Origin: Piezodorus guildinii
Lineage: Eukaryota > Arthropoda > Insecta > Hemiptera > Pentatomidae
DNA: 64,000 bases
Reading direction: 5' to 3'
Assembly: GCA_023052935.1 (NCBI GenBank)
Contig: CM041294.1
Location: forward strand, 27,979,212 to 28,043,211
The position numbers and the translations under genes are program-made. Of this stretch, positions 1-9,400 are shown in pieces. Every line of letters begins with the position of its first letter. The stretch's first letter is position 1. The notes under the pieces are model-generated. The model was not told where the DNA came from. It did not search any database and saw only the letters and a list, made by a program, of their open reading frames with translations.

Positions 1-230
1 TTGTTTACCAGTTTTTATTAACACACTTGTATTTAGTTGTATGGTTTCCGTGTCTTCACCCAGCACTACCAAATCATCAGCATACCCCAAAACCGGAATC
101 TTATCACCCATATTTAAACCTTAATCGGTACACGTCACTTTTTCTATGACATATTCTAAAGCTATATTAAATAAAACAGGGGAAAGGAAGTCACCCTGTT
201 TCAAACCAGATCGCACCTCAAATAGTAATA
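1..230 (-). pseudogene. RTE-like reverse transcriptase fragment
   Basis: Read on the minus strand, this stretch is closely similar to the reverse transcriptase segment at about 52700-52930. It encodes the catalytic block around YADDLVVLGEDTE and the upstream KQGD motif. A frame break near the [12 protein letters not shown] segment marks it as dead. It lies just downstream of the last visible MED25 exon, so it is probably an intronic insertion. Family assignment rests on motif order and on its sister copies in this window. Confidence 0.75.
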
Positions 231-404
231 AGTAGTTAAATTTTAGATTGCAACTCAAACCATACTTAATATATTTTACAGAATATTGTTTATAGTAAAG
301 TCTTCTTATTATTATTATTTAATTGTTCTTTACTACCACACATCCTATAGTCTCATACTCTCTTGCTGATATAACAACTAATAAATAGTTAATAATATAC
401 TTAC

Positions 405-3400
405 ATAACCAGTGCTCATGACTTTGGTCAAGGACTCCAAAGCCTCGCATGCTTGGGGATGGAATAACACTGATTTAGAGTTTTTCAAATATGCACCTCC
501 TATATTACCAATCAACTGCTTGGGCATTAACTGCATAATCAATTTCTGAGGCCAAGAATCAGCCTTCCTGAAATATTAGATCATCGTCATTACTAAAATT
601 AATTTAATCTAAGAAAACACCAATACAATAAGTTTTATTTAAATTAAATTAAATTTCAAGAGACGATCATATACTGTTATAATAAGGTGAGCTCACCACT
701 CGCACGCATAAATTGTGTTAGCCACTTGGCCATATACTTTGTACATTTCATATTCTTGCTAATAATTATTTTTTATATTTTCTCTAGATTTATTTGTTTA
801 TCTCTCTCTCTATATAAAATGATAACAGGATTTTGGTTTCCACTAACTCCTTCTAAACTACTGGACAGATTTTGATACTGTTTTCGCAATCATTAGGGCA
901 TTGTTTCCTGAAGGTTTATAAGTAAAATATTGGGTTGTTTCACATCAAATGTCCGTTTTTATAGTTTCTGAAATACATAAAGGATTTTGCAGGTCTCTGT
1001 TGTTTCCTTCCGAATGTTTACATATTTAAAGTAAACAGTTACTAATCCTCTACCTTTGTATTATAAACATTAGCTTCCCAATCAATTACCCAATTTTCGA
1101 GTTAATATTTTTGTACGAGTTTAAACTCGGCCATTCAGCAGCTGAGGCCGCTAGAAATATTTGCAAGGCGTTTGGGGAAGGGAGTGTTAATGAACGGACC
1201 ATTCGCCGTTGGTTTGCTAAGTTTTCAGCTGGGGATACCAACTTGGAAAACTTGCCCCGAGGAAGACCTCTGTCCATAATAGACAAAGATGTCCTCAAAC
1301 ATACGGTAGAAGGAAACCCCTACCAAACAGTTAAAGGACTCTCATCAAACTAAATGCAAGTGCATCTACTGTTTCTAGACATTATTGGGAAAGTAAAAAA
1401 GGTCGATACCCCATGATCTCACTGAGCGGCAGTAAGACCCATGTTTCAAAACATACAGTGCAAAAATTGAAAGAACTGGGCTACGAAGTTCTTCTGCACC
1501 CACCATATTCTCCCGACTAGTCCCCAACAGATTACCACCTGTTCAGGAATTTAGACAACTTTGTCAAAGGAAAACTTTTTGAAAATGATGATCAAGTGAA
1601 AAGTGCGTTTTCAGATTTTGTTTCACTTCAAAGCTCAGAGTTTGGGGTTAAAAAAGTTGTCACGTTGCGAAAAATGTGTAGAAAAAGAAGGTAAATAAAT
1701 ACTTCGAATAAAATTATCTTGTTTTCATATCGTATTTTTAATAAAAATCCTTTAGCTTGAAAACGGACATTTCATGTGACACAACCCAATACATGTCAAT
1801 TTAGCATTTCTTCAAACGGGAAAAATACATTTTCTGTGACCAAGTCATAAAAAAATTATTCATGAAACATAATTAGTGACATTGACGTATAATATACCAT
1901 TGGAAAGTGCAAGATTTAAGAAAAGTATATAAGCAATAAAATAAGTCGGACAAGTTAATAGAAAGATGTTATAAGCGCACAAAGTTATGAACAAATGTTA
2001 TTCGTAATGTGGCTGAGGGAGCATATGGTGATTTGTAGTGATTGTACAGGTTATATTCTTCAATACAGTATTCAAGATTTTAGAGAAAATATTATGTACC
2101 AAATCGTACGTAAGTTGTTAAAATAAATGGAAAGTTGTTATAAACTAACACAGTTAATAATTATTTCTACTTTTAGATCATTTCACAAAAATAGTAGTTC
2201 CACAGTAAACTAAATGGGACTCCCATGGAAACTAAATACATTAAAATGTACTAAGAAAAAGTTCTTATGAAATATAAAATTGTAATAAACCAAATAAAAA
2301 AGGAACTGTTAAACATGACTAAACCAATTTTTTGATTTTTTGACCAATTTATGTTTCTAATTTCTGCCGATGATTAAATATAATAATAAATAGACTTTAT
2401 ATAATAAACATAATATTTTCTTGCTAAGTGCACTTTTCGTTATGATGAACTTATAATCCAAAAGTGATAAACTTTTAAATGGTCAAACTGAAGTTTTTTT
2501 AACACAAATGACACCACATTTAAATTGCACCCACAAGTATTTTATAAAATACTAGCTGTGCCTCGCGGCTATATTTATACTATTTCATTTTTTTTTTTTT
2601 TTAATTGCTGCAAATTAAGAAAGTTGTTTATAATAACTGTGTTAGGTGAGGTTATACAATATAAATATATCTGAGATAGCAGTGAGTTAAACTTTTAACT
2701 ATGCCTATGTATGAGAAATAAATTATTATTTTTGATTGTCAGATATTAATTTTATTCAGGTTAATCTACAGTAACATACCAGTAGCAAGTAGCCATACCA
2801 GTGATTATCTAATACTGACATTTTCGCTTTAAAACATAATCATTCTATACCATCGTAACTTCTATGTAACATAAATGCGTATTTTTTCCACTCAGGGGTG
2901 TACTCTTCCAACTGAATAAGGTCGCAATTTTTTTTAGGATTCAGTACTAAGACCTATTATCTTTTCAAAACTTAAACCTTTTTCAGCCTATTGATCATTT
3001 TAAAAAACCAACAACAATGAATTTGATAGAAACCTACACATGAAACATGGCTAAATATATAACGAAGTATACCAAAATATATTTGTTATAAGTATTTTAG
3101 TATCTATGCTATTACTGATCAGATTAAGACAATTTTGCTTCTAGGTAGTTAGAAATTTGATTGTCATTCAAATGAGTACTTATAGTTTTTGATGATGCGT
3201 ACAGGTTTTGAGTTATTTGAAAACAATATTGTTTTACGTTTTAGAAAAATATTTTTTTAACCACTTAGAGGAAGAATTTTCTCAAACCTAGCCTTATTGC
3301 ACATCTAGACACTAAGACGAACCTCCAGGAGAAATTTCAACTTCGCAACCATAGTCGTTTTTGAGAAACTGCGATGACTAGAAAATCGAGTGAAATGGCA

Positions 3401-6400
3401 CTTTCTTTTATAAATATAGATGTACCAGGTAGATAACCAAACAGTAACCTCCTTATAAAAATGGCTGTTAAAATTGTTGTTAAGAAAGGTTGCAATATCA
3501 AATTAATAGAGATTTGTGTTTTAATTACTATTCCATTCATTGGTTTTAAACTAAACTCATTGAATTGTATTTAAAATTTATTAAAAGTCTTAATAATATT
3601 CAAATTCCTATTTATATGACAATAAAAATTAATAAAACTAATAAAGAAAAATTCTTACAATTCTGGCTCTCCTCCTTCTTTATAGTTGGTAGAAACTTGA
3701 CAAGGAACATGCCTGGTCATTTTCTGCGAATCGCCAGGTGCCTTCTTCTCAAGCCACTCAAGTATACCTTGCCAAATTGTTTGTCTTTCTCTCTGTCCCT
3801 AAATCAAAAATTAATTTCATTCAAAACTATTCTTTTGAGAAAAAACACACATACAAGTTCACTGTATCCTCTCGTTCTAACCTAACTTCTGGTTTTCACA
3901 TTTTTGTTTAAAACAAAAATAATAATTAAGGTAGATATTTGAGCTGAATAATTTCTTCCATAAAAACTTAAATTTTTTTTATTAAATCAACATGACGTAT
4001 CTGGATCTTCTCCCGAATATAATATAAATAATTTAATGATAAAATGTTTTCAAGAATTTCACAATATTTAATAACAATAACCATATATAAATTATAAATT
4101 GGTCTAATCCTTAATCCAGTTAAGGACAAAGATCTGAGAAATATCTTGCTCAGATCTGATGTTTCTACCTATTGACTACTTTTTACTGATTTTCCTTACT
4201 AATTTGTGTATCAGTGAAAATGCTGGTAGGAACAATTGAAGTTCAAAATATATAACCACGTAATTTTAAAATATTTATTTATTGCATTAACTTATTACTA
4301 TGTAACATTGTTAATTATTAATTTATATGGTTAATATATAATTTAAAATTTGTTGTATAATAATTTTTAAATTTTGTTAATAATGGACACCTAACTTATA
4401 ATATTTTTCTACAAAACATTTTTAACTATTCACTTCACTATAGTATTTTTTTTTTGTAATGGAAATTGGTATTTTTACTTTTTAGACTTTTGAAGATAGG
4501 AGAAGATCCCGAAACATCATGTTGATTTAATAAAAAAAATTCAAGTTTTTATGGAAGAAATTATCCAGCACGAATATCTACCTTAATATTTATGCGATAT
4601 CTTCCGGTGTTTTAGAATATATTGATATAATAAATAATATAAAAAAATAATAATATTAAATTTTCCTAAAACATAAAATTTTACAAAATTACCTGTGGTT
4701 GCGAAGCTTGTGCCTGCTGCATTGGGGGTCCAGGCTGCACTTGCATTACACCAGCTTGAGGCTGTGCGAGTCCCATCGTACCAGGTTGTAAATTTGTTTG
4801 TTGCATAACTCCAGCTTGTTGTGGTATTATACCTATAACCAGTTGGTGTTCTGGTCAAATCAGATAGAAATAAAATGATAATTCCTTCAATGATAATAAT
4901 CTTTGTCAATCCTCATAACATTTGAGATGGGATTAAAGTAATCTATTAACACCAATCGAAAACTTACAATTTCAAGATTAATTTCTTTAACAAAATTAAA
5001 TTTTAAAAGATTGAGGATGACACCTTGAGAGGTTTCAATACCTGAGTTGTAATAACCTAAAATTGAATAATGTAACTCTCACTTATTCAACAGAAACGAG
5101 GCTAGATAGCCCAAAAATACCCGAAATTGTAAAAGAAACAATAAAACAATTTCAAACGCACTGATTTAGATCAAAAACCATAGGTCCAGATTAGCAGAAA
5201 ACTATGCTATCATGACTGGTTCACCTTCTTCTTCAGTGGCGTGACAGGCCGTGCAGGACCCAGGCCTTGCGGTGTAATCTCCTGGGAGATGACACTGGCG
5301 TTTCTCAATGCAAATTTTAGTGTAGGGTCATCACTCCCTATGCCTAATTTTGTGAGTGGTCACCATTTGGCTGATGGGTCTCACACATCCGGGGAGAGGC
5401 TGTGAGTGAATTCCCATTTAATTACATCCTTATGAAAGCCATGCCAAGACTAGGATTCGAACTCACAAACTGTAGCATGAGAGACTAGCGAGCTAGCCGG
5501 GGTTCCCCATGACTGGTTCATATAACTAATAATATGAAGTATATTATTAGGTTTGGAGATACACGGACACTGCTAAAAGAGTTTCGGTAAGCATTATAAG
5601 AAGGAAATTTGAAGAAAACTGTTAGGTTTGAATATACAGTAATGATCTTTATAAATTATTTTAATAATCACTACTACAAACAACTTATTATACAGTATTT
5701 TAATTTATTTTATTTCTTTATTCCGAAGTGAGAATAAGATTTGTATTTACTTTTGCTTTTGAGGTCATTATTTGTAATTTGTAAGGTTTAAATTGATTGT
5801 TAACTAGTGTATAAAATTAAGAAGACTGTACATGACAATGATGGTGAATAAAGATAATTATTTGGTAACAGATAAGTCAAGAGGAAAAAAAATGTTTTCT
5901 CTTTTAATTAAAAATCAATGTGGCAAATAATTACTTACTCCATTTATATATCCATAAATTTATAGATTTTGAATGACCCTTTAATAAAAAAAATATTATG
6001 ATTCATCTAGCTAAATAATGTTATTAATACCTTGCTGGTTCTGTGGCATCACATTCGGAGGCTGAGGTTGAACAATGGCTACCTGCTGCCCAATGACTGG
6101 AGTTCCAAGGATTCTTTGCATTGGCTGAGCTGCTTGTTGCTGTTGAGGAGGCATTTGAGGTTGTTGGGGAGCTTGAGAATTCAAACCTGTCGCTCCTAAA
6201 GTAGATGTACCTGAAATGATATTAAAAATAAAAGTTTAAACTAATGCTCTATGAATATTTATTTTTGGAATTCCAAGAACTTAGGCTTTAATAAAAGAAG
6301 AACTAGTAAGGCATTGATTCAAGAGGTTTTGACAAATATACTTTATAATAAACTGCAGTATAATAAAATCCTTTTATGGTATTTAGTAGTTTATTTTTAA

Positions 6401-9400
6401 ATATTTGTTTAATATTATTAAGCTCCCTGTCCTTTCTTTGGCTGGGATAAAATAAAAAAAACATGTGTTTTATTAAATAATCTATACTAATATTATAAAG
6501 CTGAAGAGTTTGTTTGTTTGAACGCGCTAATCTCAGAAACTACTGGTTCGAATTGAAAAATTCTTGTTGTGTTGGGTAGTCCATTTATCGAGGAAGGTTA
6601 TAGGCTATATAACATCACGCTGCGACCAATAGGATCGAAGAATTAGTCGAAAATCTGGGAAAAAACGGGGAAAATTTGGGAGAAAAAAAAAAACCTCGCT
6701 TCCCAATGATTCCAAATGATTTACCTTTTATTTTAAAATAATTCAATTTCCCGTTAATTTATATTTTTCCATTTAAACATGTAGGAATAGATTTACGTCG
6801 AGATCGGGTTGTGGAGAAAATCAGTATGTTCTGCCACAAGAAAATAAAACTATAAATGTCATTTACGCGGAAGTACTTTAAAATATATTCTTTTAAAAAC
6901 TTCTTAATAGCAATAATAATAACAGAAATTGATGCAGACGAAGTCGCTTTGGAATATATCAAAGAAAAAGTGACATGTACTAAGAAGGTTTAAATTTGGG
7001 TGATAAAATTCCGGTTCTGGGATACGCTTATGATTTGGTACTGCTAAAGGAAGATACGGAAACTAAACTACCTAACTAAATACAAGTCCGTTAATAAAAG
7101 TAGCTGATAGTTGATGTTTATTTTAGCCAATCTCACCATAAACGCACATAAATTAATACGAATTGCAATATTCGCGAGCAAAGCTGCGTGACACAGCTAG
7201 TCTATTATATTTTTATCTAAAACAATCAGTTAGTTTTATCGGCTTTTCATCACTCTCCAGTAACCTTTAAAATTCCGTGAATTAGATAATATTTTTTTCT
7301 AAAATCTTTAGCTATCCAACGGTATATTATACATCTATTTTACTTACTATTTTTGTGTTCAAAAAACACAGAAATTGCATAAAAAAATATGTTTGCACTT
7401 TTCTCCTTTAGTTGTTTATCAAATTCGCACAACTTGCATATTTAGCCAATATTTATCAATGCTATTAAGATAATGTAACAATTCTTTTGAAATCTACAAA
7501 ATTAAAGGTACTCTAGAGAGGGAAAATATAAAATATTGACATTTAAGCCCTCTCAGACTATTTTAATCAGAATAAAACCTACATCATGTGAAAGCCCATC
7601 AAATTTTACATCAATATATATAGTTTATTCAAAATCATTAGAACTGTCTTTGAGAAAATCGTAAAAAGGTGCAAAATCCATGATATAAAGTAGATCTTCT
7701 GGTCAGCTGATTTCGATGAAAAAGTTTCTGTAACATCTCGGGTGTATAGTTGTCTTAAAAATGGAATTTCAGTTTCATAGGACTTTTCGTTTTTGCCCGG
7801 CGCACACACACACACAGACCTTTTTGGGACTTGGTTATTTGGACTCAGGGGACCCTAAAACGTGTATTTCCGTTGAAAACTGGAATTCAAAAATTTTCAC
7901 GATCGCTATACTTTCCCTTACTATATATTTCATAATAGTTAAGTGAAAGTAATATTCCCTTTAATCACAGATCCACTCTTCCTGCTACCATTATCTTATT
8001 AATACATATACTGTTTGTCAAATTGATTCTTACAATTAAAAATGAACAACAATCTATTTACTATTATACTGAGTAGTGATTGACGGTGGCCTGGTTAGCT
8101 GTTCTATCAGAGCACTTCCAGGCTGAGTGGGATAATTAGGGGCCCTAGGGACAGGCATAGTAGTCAGTCTCCAGGAAGATCGTCCACCATAGGCTGGTGG
8201 GGGGAAGCCTCTAGGAGCTGCTGCGGCAGCTGGCACTCCAGCAACTACAGGGGTTCCCTGGAAATTGAGAATTTCAGTAAAATTATCAACATTTATAGGA
8301 TTAAATAAATGAAAGCAAATAAATATAAAAAAATTATTCAAGAATAACCTCAGAAAAAATTACCTATCTGTTTTGGATGAGCGAGAATTAATATTTATTT
8401 CACGAGGAACACATGAGATAAATAATGACATCCTCACTCGAAATACTTAATACAATTTTATAAATTTATTTATTAACTAAATAAAACAATCTATTGTTAA
8501 TGACTGAATTCTAGAATAAGGGACAGGTTCCTTTATAAAGAAAACATATTTTTGATCAAAATTACTGGACCACAAATTACATTTTATTAAAAACCAAAAA
8601 TTGATTTCAGATAGGATTTATTAGGGATAATAATTATCTCTTTTAAACAATTCTTAAACTATTCATTCTTAGCCCTAATGTATTGGATATAAACATATAT
8701 AGGACATAAGATGAGAAAGATGGTTGGGGGTGCAGTCATTAGAGAGAAACACACATTAAAACATGATGCTATTTTAATTAGCACTCTGCTATTTTAATTA
8801 GCACTCTGCTATTTTAAATAGCACTATGTTTCTCTCTAATGATCGCAACCCCAACCATCTTTCTCATCTAATTTCTCAACGGTGAACTAAACTCCATCGA
8901 ATAGGACATAGATTTTGATACCAAAGTCTCATGATTTAGTTATATCACAGGTTATAGTAAATGTTTGCGGTCTAATTTAAGTAAGAACCAATAAACATGC
9001 ATAAAGGCAACGATACACGGTGAGAAATAAGGTATATGTAGGTGAGGTGAAAGCAAGTCTTGTATGTGTTCACGAACGTAGTAGGAGAGGGAGAGGCTTA
9101 TTTAAAAAAAAAAAATTTGGATAATGACATCAAATATTACTATTAGAAAAATCCTATAATAACATTAAATATTTTTTTTAAAAGATAAAAAAACCGAATG
9201 ATAAAGTTATATCAAAACAAACAAGTGTAATTATACATATCATGAAAACATGTTTTTTAATGTAGAAACTCGATTTTAAGAAATTAAAAAATATTTATAA
9301 TAAAAGTAAAAAAAAAAAAAAAAAAATGAAGTAATATAGAAAATTCGGTAATTTATTATCATATGTTGGAAGTATGTGATATTCACTCTCACCTACGAAT

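Larger units (their letters stand above)
6455..7950 (+). repeat. HINE/DINE-1-like repeat, copy A (split by a Helitron)
   Basis: The left part (about 6455-6480) and right part (7201-7950) are collinear with other copies of the family. They are separated by the Helitron at 6481-7200. The right part carries the shared TAGTTTTATCGGCTTTTCATC segment, a CA tract near 7801-7815 and a degenerate terminal palindrome near 7915. It ends AAGTGAAAGT. The 5' end is truncated. Confidence 0.85.

Noticed and set aside
3565..3885. 106-codon plus-strand frame
   Set aside because: It is the antisense shadow of the MED25 ACID exon at 3659-3798.
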